This document shows positions 8,465 through 17,953 of a DNA stretch of 64,000 nucleotides, in pieces; within the stretch, counting starts at the first letter, position 1; every line of letters starts with the position of its first letter. Below the pieces are notes generated by a model, which searched no databases, had not been told where the DNA came from, and worked only from the letters and a program-made list of their open reading frames with translations. The DNA comes from JAUIAI01 sp045106815 (GTDB lineage Bacteria; Pseudomonadota; Gammaproteobacteria; Burkholderiales; Burkholderiaceae_E), in the NCBI GenBank assembly GCA_045106815.1, contig JBGCFG010000003.1:186001-250000 (forward strand), read 5' to 3'. Made by a program: the position numbers and the translations under genes.

Positions 8465-9144
8465 CCGCGAATCCGCCTTTTCATGCGCACGGTAAGCCAC
8501 TCTGAAACGGCCAGCGCAGCCAGAGCGAGGACCACCGCCCATAGCGTCAAACGCAACGCTGCAGCGTCTCCGCCCGGCACTTGCAGCAGCGCATATATCG
8601 CGGCAGGCAATGTCTCTGTCTGGCCCGGGATACTTGAAACGAAGGTAATAGTTGCCCCAAACTCCCCGAGGGACTTGGCAAAGGCCAATATCGCGCCAGC
8701 CGCAATGCCAGGCAATGCCAGTGGCAAGGTCACCGTCATGAAAATGCGAGCGCTGGAGGCGCCCAGGGTCTCAGCTGCTTGTTCAATTCGCTGATCGATT
8801 GCTTCCATGCCAAGCCGAATGGCACGCACCATCAGGGGAAAACCCATCACCGCACTCGCGAGCGCGGCGCCTGTCCAACTGAATGCGAAACTGATGCCGA
8901 ACCAGTCATTCAAGAACTGACCAATGACTCCCTGGCGACCAAACATCAGCAACAAGAAATAGCCTGTCACGACAGGGGGCAGCACCAACGGCATATGGAC
9001 CAAACCGTCCACCAGCCATTTGCCGCGAAACTCATGGCGGGACAGCCAGTGGGCAACCATGATCCCTATTGGCAGAGCGCAGACAGTTGCGACCAGAGCC
9101 ACTCGCAAACTGAGTTTGATCGCCTGCCACTCTTCAGGGCTCAC
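8461..9144 (-). CDS. modB: Molybdate ABC transporter permease
   Basis: A 227-residue ModB with about five to six hydrophobic segments and the cytoplasmic-loop signature KSLGEFGATITFVSSIPGQT that contacts ModC. It starts at GTG 9144, seven bases after the modA stop. Normal length for the family. Forms the inner-membrane channel for molybdate (or tungstate) with ModA and ModC. Confidence 0.93.
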   Translation of the reverse strand: MSPEEWQAIKLSLRVALVATVCALPIGIMVAHWLSRHEFRGKWLVDGLVHMPLVLPPVVTGYFLLLMFGRQGVIGQFLNDWFGISFAFSWTGAALASAVMGFPLMVRAIRLGMEAIDQRIEQAAETLGASSARIFMTVTLPLALPGIAAGAILAFAKSLGEFGATITFVSSIPGQTETLPAAIYALLQVPGGDAAALRLTLWAVVLALAALAVSEWLTVRMKRRIRG

Positions 9145-9151
9145 AACTCAA

Positions 9152-9991
9152 TCAACCCAAAGATGGCACGAGCAAGCCGTGCGTTTCGAGTTGCTGACTT
9201 CGCATCGGATCAAGCAGCCAGGCAAGTAGAGAAGCTGCCGCCACTCGACGTTTGGTCGTATCGTGATCCGGCTGGTTAACCAGCGCAATCGGATACGTCA
9301 CCGCGCCCGCGGCGTCAGGTGCAAAGCGACCCATGACGCGCACAGCTGGCTCGGCATGCGCATCGCTTGCGTAAACAAGCCCGGCTGGGCATTCGCCTCG
9401 CGCCACCAGGGCAAGGGCCAGGCGCACGTTGGCTGAGCGAGTGAGCCTGGTTTGAACGAGATCGAAAAGCCCGACACTCTCCAGTGCCCGGCGGCCATAG
9501 CGACCTGCTGGCACATGCGCCGGGTCGGCCATGGCAAAGCGGCCGTCATCACCCAGCATTGTCTGCAACGGAAAATCAGGGCCAACATCAGGCGCACCAG
9601 CGTCTGATGAGGCTTTTGCAACTGTGCTCTGCGTGGCTGGCGCCACCAGAACAACACTATTCCGCGCAAACACCCCAACAGAGTCAGCCGAGATCAGGTC
9701 GCTTCCGAGCAGGTATTGCATCCATTTTTCGTCGGCGCTGATAAGCAAGTCTGCTGGCGCCCCCTGTTCTATCTGTCGCGCCAGAGCGGAGGTACCGGCA
9801 TAAGAAACCACCACTTTTCTTTTGCCCAACCGGTGCCATTCAGCCAGCATGTCATCAAGCACGTTGCGTAGGCTCGCAGCCGCAAACACCACCAATGGTC
9901 GGTCAGCATTGGCGCGGGCGCCTGAGCCCATGACAACGCCACTGGTCAGCAGGACCCCGCTCAACAGCCGCAGCAGCGACCGGCGCTGCAT
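9152..9991 (-). CDS. modA: Periplasmic molybdate-binding protein
   Basis: A 279-residue type II binding protein. A signal peptide MQRRSLLRLLSGVLLTSG is followed by an ANADRP cleavage region. The mature start RPLVVFAAASLRNVLDDMLAEW is the ModA signature, with SYAGTSALARQIEQGAPADL and ISADEKWM following. Oxyanion contact serines are present (AAAS, AGTS). It is more ModA-like than TupA- or WtpA-like, so molybdate is the likely main ligand; tungstate would also be expected to bind. Its start overlaps the stop of the apbC gene, so the transporter is probably co-translated with the Fe-S carrier gene. Confidence 0.92.
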   Translation of the reverse strand: MQRRSLLRLLSGVLLTSGVVMGSGARANADRPLVVFAAASLRNVLDDMLAEWHRLGKRKVVVSYAGTSALARQIEQGAPADLLISADEKWMQYLLGSDLISADSVGVFARNSVVLVAPATQSTVAKASSDAGAPDVGPDFPLQTMLGDDGRFAMADPAHVPAGRYGRRALESVGLFDLVQTRLTRSANVRLALALVARGECPAGLVYASDAHAEPAVRVMGRFAPDAAGAVTYPIALVNQPDHDTTKRRVAAASLLAWLLDPMRSQQLETHGLLVPSLG

Positions 9992-11079
9992 CAGGTGTTC
10001 TGCACCACAATGGAAGGGAATTTGCCCGACATATCTTTGGCACGCTCGGCGATACGCACAGCCACTTTGCGCCCTATTTCGCGATAAGTCTCCGCAATTT
10101 CTCCGTCGGGGTCGGCAACGACGGTGGGTTTACCTGAGTCGGCCTGTTCGCGAATTCGAATGTCCAGCGGCAATCCGCCCAAATAGTCGACCTCATACTC
10201 GGCGGCCATGCGCTCGCCCCCACCACTGCCAAATATATGTTCCTTGTGCCCGCATGATGAGCAGATATGCATCGCCATATTCTCGACGATGCCAAGAATC
10301 GGAATGCCCACCTTTTCAAACATCTTTAGACCCTTGCGCGCGTCGAGCAGAGCAATGTCTTGCGGCGTGGTGACAATAATTGAACCAGTGACAGGAATCT
10401 TCTGTGACAGGGTCAGGTGAATATCCCCAGTGCCGGGCGGCATATCGATGAGTAGGTAATCAAGGTCGCGCCAGTTGGTATCGCGCAGCAATTGCTCAAG
10501 CGCCTGAGTCACCATGGGGCCACGCCACACCATCGGCGTATCCGGGTCGATCATGAAGCCAATGGATGAGGCCTGAATGCCATGCCCTTCCATGGGCTCG
10601 AGAGACTTCCCGTCACGCGACTCAGGCCGTCCGGTGATGCCCAGCATCGTGGGCTGCGAAGGGCCGTAGATGTCGGCATCAAGCATACCCACCGATGCCC
10701 CTTCTGCTGCCAGCGCCAGCGCGAGGTTAGCTGCGGTTGTGCTCTTGCCAACGCCGCCCTTACCTGACGCCACAGCGATAATGTTCTTAACATTCGGCAT
10801 GACTTTTACGCCGCGCTGCACGGTATGCGAAACGATCTTTTGATATACGTTGGCCGACACGTTCTGCACGCCATCCAGCTCGCGCAGGGCGGCAATCACC
10901 TGCTTGCGAATCGGATCGATCTGGCTCTTAGCGGGATAACCCAACTCGACATCAACGGCGACTTCGCCATCGTCCACGCGAATGTTGCGGGCCGACTTGC
11001 TTGCCATGAGGTCTTTCCCGGTATTGGGGTCGACGATTTTGGCAAGCGCTTCGGAGACTTGCTCAACTGACAGCGTCAT
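9991..11079 (-). CDS. apbC: Mrp/ApbC-type Fe-S cluster carrier ATPase
   Basis: A 362-residue Mrp/NBP35 ATPase. An N-terminal MIP18 (DUF59) domain covers about residues 1-100. The deviant Walker A GKGGVGKST follows in IIAVASGKGGVGKSTTAANLAL, and the cluster-binding CSSCG lies near residue 275 (MHICSSCGHKEHIFG). It assembles or carries [4Fe-4S] clusters. The ATG at 11079 has an AAGGA box just upstream; the open frame further upstream lacks support. It is divergent from metG, a common betaproteobacterial arrangement. Unusual is that its stop overlaps the modA start, tying Fe-S supply to molybdate import. Confidence 0.93.
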   Translation of the reverse strand: MTLSVEQVSEALAKIVDPNTGKDLMASKSARNIRVDDGEVAVDVELGYPAKSQIDPIRKQVIAALRELDGVQNVSANVYQKIVSHTVQRGVKVMPNVKNIIAVASGKGGVGKSTTAANLALALAAEGASVGMLDADIYGPSQPTMLGITGRPESRDGKSLEPMEGHGIQASSIGFMIDPDTPMVWRGPMVTQALEQLLRDTNWRDLDYLLIDMPPGTGDIHLTLSQKIPVTGSIIVTTPQDIALLDARKGLKMFEKVGIPILGIVENMAMHICSSCGHKEHIFGSGGGERMAAEYEVDYLGGLPLDIRIREQADSGKPTVVADPDGEIAETYREIGRKVAVRIAERAKDMSGKFPSIVVQNT

Positions 11080-11249
11080 GAAGATTCCTTGGTTCCTGGG
11101 TGAAGGGATGAGTTGGCGGGCCAATATGGGACATTTCGCGCAGCAGCGGTGCCCACGACAATCTCCCGGCAAAACTCAGCAGTTTAAAGGATGCCCGCCT
11201 GATAACATCAAAGGCTGTACTGGAATCCGGCCTGAGCCCCTCTCACCCC

Positions 11250-13385
11250 ATGTCCCGCAAGCTTTTTGTCACTACTGCCCTGCCCTATGCCAATGCCGCA
11301 TTTCACCTGGGCCACGTGATGGAGTACATCCAGGCAGACATTTGGGTACGATTTCAGCGCCAAAGGGGCCACGAGGTTCATTTTGTTTGCGCCGATGACG
11401 CTCATGGCGCGCCCATCATGATTGCCGCCGACAAGGCAGGTCAGACCCCGCAGGAGTTTGTCGCCGAAATTGCCGCTGGGCGCGAGCGCCCGCTGCAGGG
11501 CTTTCATATCCAGTTCGATCACTGGCACAGCACTGATTCACCAGAAAACACCGAGCTGTCGCAGTCTATCTACAAGGCCCTGCGAGACGCCGGTCTCATC
11601 ACCACGCGCACTATCGAGCAGTTTTTTGACCCGGTTAAGGGCATGTTCCTGGCTGACCGTTTCGTGATCGGCGAGTGTCCGAACTGCCAGTCGCCAGATC
11701 AATTTGGTGACGCCTGCGAGGTCTGCGGCTCTGTCTACTCGCCAACCGAGCTGGGTAATCCGAAGTCTGCGCTGAGCGATGCAGCGCCCGAGTTGCGCGA
11801 ATCTGAGCACTTCTTTTTTAAGTTGTCAGATCCCCGGTGTGTTGAGTTTCTGCGCCAGTGGACGAGTGAGGAGGATCGGCACGGCCGGCCGCGGCTGCAG
11901 TCTGAGGTCCTGGCTAAAGCACAGGAATGGCTCAGCAAAAAAGACGAGACCGATGATGCATCTGAAAGCGACCAGGCACCTAGCGACGACACCAGCTCTG
12001 GCCTGATCGACTGGGACATCTCAAGGGATGCGCCTTACTTTGGTATTGAAATACCGGATGCACCCGGCAAGTACTTTTATGTCTGGCTCGATGCGCCGAT
12101 TGGCTACCTAGCGTCTCTGAAGGCTCACTGTGCGCGCGTTGGGGTTGATTTCGATGGCCTACTTGCCGACCCTGCCACCGAGCAGGTGCACTTCATCGGC
12201 AAAGACATCATCTATTTCCATGTGTTGTTCTGGCCGGCGATGCTGCACTTCGCCGGCCGCAAAGTGCCCGACAACGTCAATGTGCATGGCTTTGTAACCG
12301 TTGGCGGTGCCAAAATGAGCAAGAGCCGTGGCACTGGCATCTCGCCACTGCGCTACCTCGAACTCAATCTCAACCCTGACTGGCTGCGCTATTACCTGGC
12401 TGCCAAACTCAACGGCCGGGTGGAAGATGTTGACTTCACCCCTGACGACTTCATTGCCCGCGTCAACAGCGACCTCGTCGGCAAACTCGTGAACATTGCG
12501 AGCCGTTGCAGCGGCTTTATCGTCAAGCGTTTTGATGGCCAACTCAGTTCTCCTGACCCTGAGGCCCGAGCCCTGTTTGAGGCGGCCTGGCCTGGTGCCG
12601 AGCAAATTGCCAACCACTATGAGCAGCGCGAGTTTGGGCGCGCAATTCGCGAGACCATGCAATATGCCGACGCTGTGAACCAGTATGTTGATGCTCAGAA
12701 ACCCTGGGAGCTCGCCAAAGATCCGACGCAGGCAGCGCGTTTGCAAACTGTTTGCACGACAGCCATCAATGCTTATGCTGATCTGGTGCGGCTGCTCGCC
12801 CCGGTCATTCCGGCGACCGCGAACGCCGCGCTCACACAGTTGAATCTCGAAAGTGCTGACTGGCAGAGCATTGGCTCGCCACTGGCAGCCGGGCACCGGA
12901 TCAATCCCTACAAGCACCTTGTGTCGCGTATTGAACCCAAGCAACTGGATGCGCTCTTCGAGTCGGACGCAAAGCTCGACGGCTCATCTGCAGCCGCAGC
13001 CACGACCAAATCTACCAAAAAGAAAAAGGCCGCCAAAGCGCCTGCCGGACCACCACCGGAAATTGCATTCGATGACTTTGCCAAGGTTGATTTACGGGTC
13101 GCACGTATTGAGAAAGCCGCCCTGGTCGACGGGTCAGACAAACTGCTGCAACTGACGCTGGATCTGGGCAATGGCGAACGGCGCAACGTGTTCTCCGGGA
13201 TTCGCAGTGCGTATTCGCCGGCGGATCTGGAAGGCCGACTGACCGTGATGGTCGCCAACCTGGCCCCACGAAAAATGCGCTTTGGCCTGTCCGAAGGTAT
13301 GGTGCTGGCGGCCGGCGCAGATAGCGATGGTATTTTCTTACTCAATCCAGATAGTGGCGCCCAGCCCGGCATGCCGGTGCGCTAA
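11250..13385 (+). CDS. metG: Methionyl-tRNA synthetase
   Basis: A 711-residue class I synthetase that charges tRNA-Met and initiator tRNA. The HIGH motif appears as HLGH (AFHLGHVMEYIQAD), the zinc knuckle as CPNCQSPDQFGDACEVCG and the KMSKS loop as GGAKMSKSRGT. After a Lys/Ala linker (about residues 580-600) comes the EMAP-II-like C-terminal tRNA-binding domain (FDDFAKVDLRVARIE to the end). A Glu/Ser/Asp-rich insert lies around residues 235-255. It is divergent from apbC and convergent with livF, with nine bases between the stops. Confidence 0.96.
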   Translation: MSRKLFVTTALPYANAAFHLGHVMEYIQADIWVRFQRQRGHEVHFVCADDAHGAPIMIAADKAGQTPQEFVAEIAAGRERPLQGFHIQFDHWHSTDSPENTELSQSIYKALRDAGLITTRTIEQFFDPVKGMFLADRFVIGECPNCQSPDQFGDACEVCGSVYSPTELGNPKSALSDAAPELRESEHFFFKLSDPRCVEFLRQWTSEEDRHGRPRLQSEVLAKAQEWLSKKDETDDASESDQAPSDDTSSGLIDWDISRDAPYFGIEIPDAPGKYFYVWLDAPIGYLASLKAHCARVGVDFDGLLADPATEQVHFIGKDIIYFHVLFWPAMLHFAGRKVPDNVNVHGFVTVGGAKMSKSRGTGISPLRYLELNLNPDWLRYYLAAKLNGRVEDVDFTPDDFIARVNSDLVGKLVNIASRCSGFIVKRFDGQLSSPDPEARALFEAAWPGAEQIANHYEQREFGRAIRETMQYADAVNQYVDAQKPWELAKDPTQAARLQTVCTTAINAYADLVRLLAPVIPATANAALTQLNLESADWQSIGSPLAAGHRINPYKHLVSRIEPKQLDALFESDAKLDGSSAAAATTKSTKKKKAAKAPAGPPPEIAFDDFAKVDLRVARIEKAALVDGSDKLLQLTLDLGNGERRNVFSGIRSAYSPADLEGRLTVMVANLAPRKMRFGLSEGMVLAAGADSDGIFLLNPDSGAQPGMPVR

Positions 13386-13394
13386 GCAGCTTCA

Positions 13395-14105
13395 CTAAAC
13401 AGACAAGTAAGCGTCGCGTATTTCCGGGTGCTGATTGAGCTCCTCAAATGCGCCATCAAACTTTTTCTCGCCGCCTTCAATAATGATCGCGCGGTCTGAC
13501 ACCAGTTTGGCAAAGTGCAGGTTCTGTTCAGACAGGAGCACTGTAAGCCCCTGACGCTTGATGTCGAGAATGGTTTTGGCCATCTGCTCAACGATAACCG
13601 GCGCAATCCCTTCTGAGGGTTCGTCTAGCAGAAGCAGGCGTGGGTTACCCATGAGCGTGCGGGCGATGGTTAGCATTTGCTGCTCACCGCCCGACAATGC
13701 TTTGCCGCGGTTTTGTCTTCGTTCATACAAGTTCGGGAACAACTCGAACAAAATATCCGTTGTCCAGGCCGGCGCGCCCTCCCGGGGTGGCTGCCGCCCA
13801 ACCTCGAGATTTTCAAGAATCGTCAGGTCGGTAAAGATCCGGCGCTCTTCCGGCACATAGCCCATCCCCAGACGTGCAATTTGATGGGCCTGCTTTCCCG
13901 AGACAGCTTGACCATCAAACGCAACACTGCCGCTTGCAGGCCGAATAAGCTGCATGATCGATTTGAGCGTCGTGGTTTTACCTGCTCCGTTGCGGCCGAG
14001 CAGTGCCACCACATCGCCCTGAGCAACGCTAAAGCTGAGGTCGCGCAGAATGTGCGCTTTGCCATAGAAGGTATTGATGCGATCGAGCTTGAGCATGTCA
14101 GGCAT
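13395..14105 (-). CDS. livF: Branched-chain-type ABC transporter ATPase LivF
   Basis: A 236-residue LivF-type ATPase with Walker A GRNGAGKTT, signature LSGGEQQMLTIARTL and Walker B LLLLDEPSEGIAPVI, the last being typical of LivF. The ATG at 14105 overlaps the livG stop by eight bases; the frame extends further upstream but only inside livG. It is the last gene of the catabolic-looking operon that starts at 24041. LivF works with LivG to drive a HAAT-family importer for amino acids, amides or aromatic acids. Confidence 0.92.
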   Translation of the reverse strand: MPDMLKLDRINTFYGKAHILRDLSFSVAQGDVVALLGRNGAGKTTTLKSIMQLIRPASGSVAFDGQAVSGKQAHQIARLGMGYVPEERRIFTDLTILENLEVGRQPPREGAPAWTTDILFELFPNLYERRQNRGKALSGGEQQMLTIARTLMGNPRLLLLDEPSEGIAPVIVEQMAKTILDIKRQGLTVLLSEQNLHFAKLVSDRAIIIEGGEKKFDGAFEELNQHPEIRDAYLSV

Positions 14106-14883
14106 GGTCACTCGCATAGAGCGTGCCGCCGCCCAGGTAGATCTCCTGAACCTGTGGGTTGTCACGTACTTCATCCACAGTGCCGTTGGCAATTAGTGCG
14201 CCGCGATTCAACACCATAACGCGATGAGCATGAGTAAATACAACATCCATATCGTGCTCGGTAAACAGCGCAGAGATTTCTCGCTCCGCGACGATATCGG
14301 CCGTGAGTTGCATCAAATCGATTCGTTCTTTTGGCCCCATGCCGGCGGTAGGCTCATCCATGAGCAACAGCCTCGGACTATTGGCCAACGCAATGGCGAG
14401 TTCGAGCCTCTTAACGTCACCATAGGCCAGCACCGCCGCATGTCGCGCTGCCTGCGCCGACATCCCCACCAACTCAAGCAAAGCCATTGCCTCATCGCGG
14501 TATAAGCGACTGGCCACACGGATCGACGAAAAAATCCGCTGGCGATCAGAAATCAAAGCCATCTGAACATTCTCGATCACCGTCATTGACGGGTAAGTTG
14601 CGGTGATCTGGAAGGTTCGGCCAACCCCAAGCCGCCAAATCTGCCGCGGCGTCATCCCGACGATGTTTTCGCCTGCGAAGGTGATCTTGCCGGTAGAGGG
14701 TTTGAGCTGACCCATCAACATGTTGAAGCAGGTTGATTTGCCAGCACCATTGGGACCAATTAGCGCGAGCATTTCACCGACTGCGACAGAGAAACTGACA
14801 TTGTCCACTGCCTGAATGCCGCCAAACGACTTTGACAATCCTTCGATTTTCAACACAGCCTGAGTTGAGGGAGACTTGGTCAT
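14098..14883 (-). CDS. livG: Branched-chain-type ABC transporter ATPase LivG
   Basis: A 261-residue LivG-type ATPase: Walker A GPNGAGKST, Walker B LLLMDEPTAGMGPKERIDLM, switch region FTEHDMDVVFTHAHRVMVL. The signature segment around ALVELVG to AYGDVKRLELAIALA is the LivG form, with AYGDVKR replacing the usual LSGG-like string. The start overlaps the stop of the fused permease by four bases. Second ATPase of the importer encoded by the same operon. Confidence 0.92.
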   Translation of the reverse strand: MTKSPSTQAVLKIEGLSKSFGGIQAVDNVSFSVAVGEMLALIGPNGAGKSTCFNMLMGQLKPSTGKITFAGENIVGMTPRQIWRLGVGRTFQITATYPSMTVIENVQMALISDRQRIFSSIRVASRLYRDEAMALLELVGMSAQAARHAAVLAYGDVKRLELAIALANSPRLLLMDEPTAGMGPKERIDLMQLTADIVAEREISALFTEHDMDVVFTHAHRVMVLNRGALIANGTVDEVRDNPQVQEIYLGGGTLYASDHA

Positions 14884-16733
14884 GCGGCCCTCCGGGTCGG
14901 CGACAAACGCGAGACGATTCGCTGCGTCAGACCAGCGATGCCATCAGGCGCGACCACCACAATCAGGATAATGAGCAGGCCGAGTGCGAGCCGCCAATAT
15001 TCGAACCGCGATAGATAGTCTTGCGTCAGGGTGAGCACACTTGCACCTGCCAGCGGCCCCGCGAGTGTTTTGACACCACCCAGAAAGACCATAATTAAGG
15101 CGTCGAATGAACGGGCGATTTCAAGCTCGGTGGGAAACACACTGCCTTTGGAAAAAACGAACAGGCCACCGGCCAGGCCAGCCATCATGCCGGCAAAAAT
15201 CATTGACACCCACTGCACACGGCGGGTGTTAATGCCCGTTGCCTCGGCGCGCAGTTTGGAGTCCCGACTGGCCCGCAGCGCGTAACCAAACGAGGTATGC
15301 GCGATATGCCGGAGCAACACGATGCCACCCCCCGCCACAACAAGCGTCATGTAATAAAACGCAGTTGTCTCAGACGCCCACTGGGCCGGCCAGATACTGA
15401 CAATGCCGTCATCACCGCCGGTGAGATCAGCCCACTGAAACACCACCGACCACAGCAGTTGCGCAAACGCGAGGGTCAACATCGCAAAGTAAACACCCGT
15501 CAGGCGCATGCAAAACCAGCCAATCATCACCGCCAACAAACCCGCGGAGAGTGGCGCCAGAAACATCGCCAGCGCCATCGGAGTTTGCAGGTATTGCACA
15601 AAGAGTGCGGCCGCATAAGCGCCTCCGCCAAAGAATGCGGCGTGCCCAAACGAGACTAATCCGCCCAGGGACAGCATGAAATGGAGACTCGCGGCAAATA
15701 GGCACGCAATCAGAACATCAATCATGAGTACCAGCAAAAAACTGTCGGCAGCCTGCGGCAGCAATGCCAGCCCTAGCATGAGCACTGCCACCAGCGCTTT
15801 ACCAGCTGGTCGGAGCACGGCAATCGGTCGTTCTGGTTCACCGACCTGCCCGTGCTCACCGGCCACTTCTTCGCGCCCGAGCAATCCATAGGGCTTGACC
15901 AGCAACACAATCGCCATCACGACAAACATCAACACCAAGGTGCTCTCAGGCAAAAATCGCACACCAAACACGCCCAACACCGAAATCAGAACCGATGCAA
16001 TGAACGCGCCCGGGATAGATCCCATCCCCCCAATCACCACCACCACAAAAATCGCAGCGAGAATGTTGAAGTCCATCAACAGGTCGGCGCCGCCCTTGGG
16101 CAACTGCAAAGCACCGCCCAGTCCGGCAAGCATCGAGCCCAGGAAAAATACCCCTGTAAACAGCCACGCCTGATTCACGCCAAGCGCGCCCACCATTTCT
16201 CGATCCTGAGTGGCCGCTCTCACTAGAATCCCGACCCGGGTTCTAGCCATCAGGTACCAGAGCCCCAGCAGCAACACGGGGGTGATAGCAATCAGCATCA
16301 AATCATATTGGGGGATTGGTTCACCCATGATCGTGACGATGCCTTCAAAACCAGGCGCCCGCGGCCCCAATAAATCTTCGGGCCCCCAAATCATGAGGGC
16401 CAGATCCTGCACAACCAGAATCACGCCAAAGGTGGCGACCAGTTGAAATAGCTCGGGCGCACGATACACGCGCCGCAATACCAGCAACTCAACCGCAGCG
16501 CCGACAATGCCTACGCAAACACCCGCGAGTAACGTTGCCACCCAAAAACCAAACGGGCCATTAAGTACCTGTAGCAATGAGTAGCCAATATAGGCACCGA
16601 GCATGTAGAACGAGCCATGCGAAAAATTGACGATCCGGGTGACGCCGAAAATCAACGACAACCCGGATGCCACTAAAAACAGCGCACAGGCATTAGCCAG
16701 CCCCGCCAGGAGCTGGGCAACAAACAGACTCAT
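14880..16733 (-). CDS. Fused LivH-LivM permease of a branched-chain-type ABC importer
   Basis: A 617-residue protein combining both permeases of a HAAT importer. Residues 1 to about 290 are LivH-like (LVASGLSLIFGVTRIVNFSHG, GGMGSIPGAF), then a short hydrophilic linker (REEVAGEHGQVGEPERP, about 293-309), then a LivM-like half (SLGGLVSFGHAAFFGGGAYAA, GVYFAMLTLAFAQL, AGMMAGLAGGLFVFSKGSVF). These permeases are usually two genes, although fusions are known. It lies seven bases after the binding-protein gene. Pumps the substrate recognised by the upstream binding protein. Confidence 0.92.
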   Translation of the reverse strand: MSLFVAQLLAGLANACALFLVASGLSLIFGVTRIVNFSHGSFYMLGAYIGYSLLQVLNGPFGFWVATLLAGVCVGIVGAAVELLVLRRVYRAPELFQLVATFGVILVVQDLALMIWGPEDLLGPRAPGFEGIVTIMGEPIPQYDLMLIAITPVLLLGLWYLMARTRVGILVRAATQDREMVGALGVNQAWLFTGVFFLGSMLAGLGGALQLPKGGADLLMDFNILAAIFVVVVIGGMGSIPGAFIASVLISVLGVFGVRFLPESTLVLMFVVMAIVLLVKPYGLLGREEVAGEHGQVGEPERPIAVLRPAGKALVAVLMLGLALLPQAADSFLLVLMIDVLIACLFAASLHFMLSLGGLVSFGHAAFFGGGAYAAALFVQYLQTPMALAMFLAPLSAGLLAVMIGWFCMRLTGVYFAMLTLAFAQLLWSVVFQWADLTGGDDGIVSIWPAQWASETTAFYYMTLVVAGGGIVLLRHIAHTSFGYALRASRDSKLRAEATGINTRRVQWVSMIFAGMMAGLAGGLFVFSKGSVFPTELEIARSFDALIMVFLGGVKTLAGPLAGASVLTLTQDYLSRFEYWRLALGLLIILIVVVAPDGIAGLTQRIVSRLSPTRRAA

Positions 16734-16740
16734 GCGCGAC

Positions 16741-17949
16741 TTACTTTGATGCTGGGCGCAGCTTCATGACTTCTTCGTCGGCCGGCAGGAAGTCTTCGCC
16801 TTTTTGATACTTCCAATCGACCATGATGCCTTTGCCGTCCTTTACGGTTGTTTTACCGACCCAGGCGCCATGCGTGGACTGATGATCTATCGCACGATAC
16901 TTGATGGGGCCCGCCGGGGTGTCAAGCGCCAGACCTTTGAAAGCCTCGACCATTGCTTCAGTATCGGTTGAGCCTGCTTTCTCAATGGCCGCCGCAATGG
17001 ATAACACGGTTGAATACCCAACCAGTGAACCGACCCGTGGGTAGTCATCAAAGCGTGCCTGATACGCTTTGACAAACTCAACGTGAGCTGGCTCTTTGAT
17101 GTCATACCAGGGGTAGCCCGTCACGATCCAACCCTCGGGCGCCTCATCTTTGAGCGCATCAATATACTCAGGTTCACCGGTCAGCAAACCCAGTACGAGT
17201 TTGTTTTTAAACAAACCGCGGGTTGTACCTTCGCGAACAAACTTTGCGAGATCTGAGCCGAAGGTCACGTTATAAATTGCATCAACGTTAGCAGCCTGCA
17301 GCGCTTGAGATTCGGCGGCAGCATCAATTTTAAAGAGCGCCGGCCACTGCTCGGCTACGAACTCAACTTTCGGATTTAGCTCTTTAAGCACTTTCTTGAA
17401 TGAAGCCACCGCATCTTTGCCATAGGCATAGTTAGGGGCAATTGTCGCCCAGCGAACAGCGCCCGTTTTCGCCGCTTCATTGGCGAGCATAGCGGCTTGC
17501 ATATACGTGGAAGGTCGCAGCCGGAAGGTGTAGCGATTGCCCTTTGACCAGACCAGCGCGTCAGCCAGTGGCTCAGCAGCGAGATACAGCTTCTTCTTCT
17601 GATTGGCGTAAGACGAGAGCGCTAGCCCGATGTTTGAGAACAAGCTGCCAAAAATCATGGAGACGCCTTCACGATTAAACATCTCATCGGCAATGCGAAC
17701 CGCCTCACCCGGCTTGCCCTGGTCATCACGCGAAACCACTTCCAAAGGCTTGCCCAGTACACCGCCTTTGGCATTGATTTGCTCAACCGCCAGATCCACG
17801 CCATCTTTGTATGGCAAGGTAAAAGCAGGCAAACGCTTGTAGCTATTGATATCGCCAATTTTAATCGTGTCGGCTGCAAAGGCGTTGCTGAACAGGCAGG
17901 CCGAAATAGCAGCGGCAGTCGTGGCCATCAAGATCTTTCGTGTCATCAT
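16741..17949 (-). CDS. Periplasmic substrate-binding protein of the Liv-type importer
   Basis: A 402-residue type I periplasmic binding protein (Peripla_BP_6). A Sec signal peptide covers residues 1-25 with an AFA-AD cleavage site. The mature protein begins DTIKIGDINSYKRLPAF and contains GVDLAVEQINAKGGVLGKPL and ATIAPNYAYGKDAVASFK. Family members bind branched-chain amino acids, amides, urea or aromatic and heterocyclic acids; the sequence alone does not identify the ligand. It lies four bases after the UPF0280 gene and upstream of the fused permease, so the operon's substrate is presumably imported by this system. Confidence 0.92.
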   Translation of the reverse strand: MMTRKILMATTAAAISACLFSNAFAADTIKIGDINSYKRLPAFTLPYKDGVDLAVEQINAKGGVLGKPLEVVSRDDQGKPGEAVRIADEMFNREGVSMIFGSLFSNIGLALSSYANQKKKLYLAAEPLADALVWSKGNRYTFRLRPSTYMQAAMLANEAAKTGAVRWATIAPNYAYGKDAVASFKKVLKELNPKVEFVAEQWPALFKIDAAAESQALQAANVDAIYNVTFGSDLAKFVREGTTRGLFKNKLVLGLLTGEPEYIDALKDEAPEGWIVTGYPWYDIKEPAHVEFVKAYQARFDDYPRVGSLVGYSTVLSIAAAIEKAGSTDTEAMVEAFKGLALDTPAGPIKYRAIDHQSTHGAWVGKTTVKDGKGIMVDWKYQKGEDFLPADEEVMKLRPASK

Positions 17950-17953
17950 GTGT

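Noticed and set aside
12159..12944. 261-residue open frame antisense to metG
   Set aside because: Lies wholly inside a well-conserved gene on the other strand and its translation shows no family features; long antisense frames are common at this G+C.
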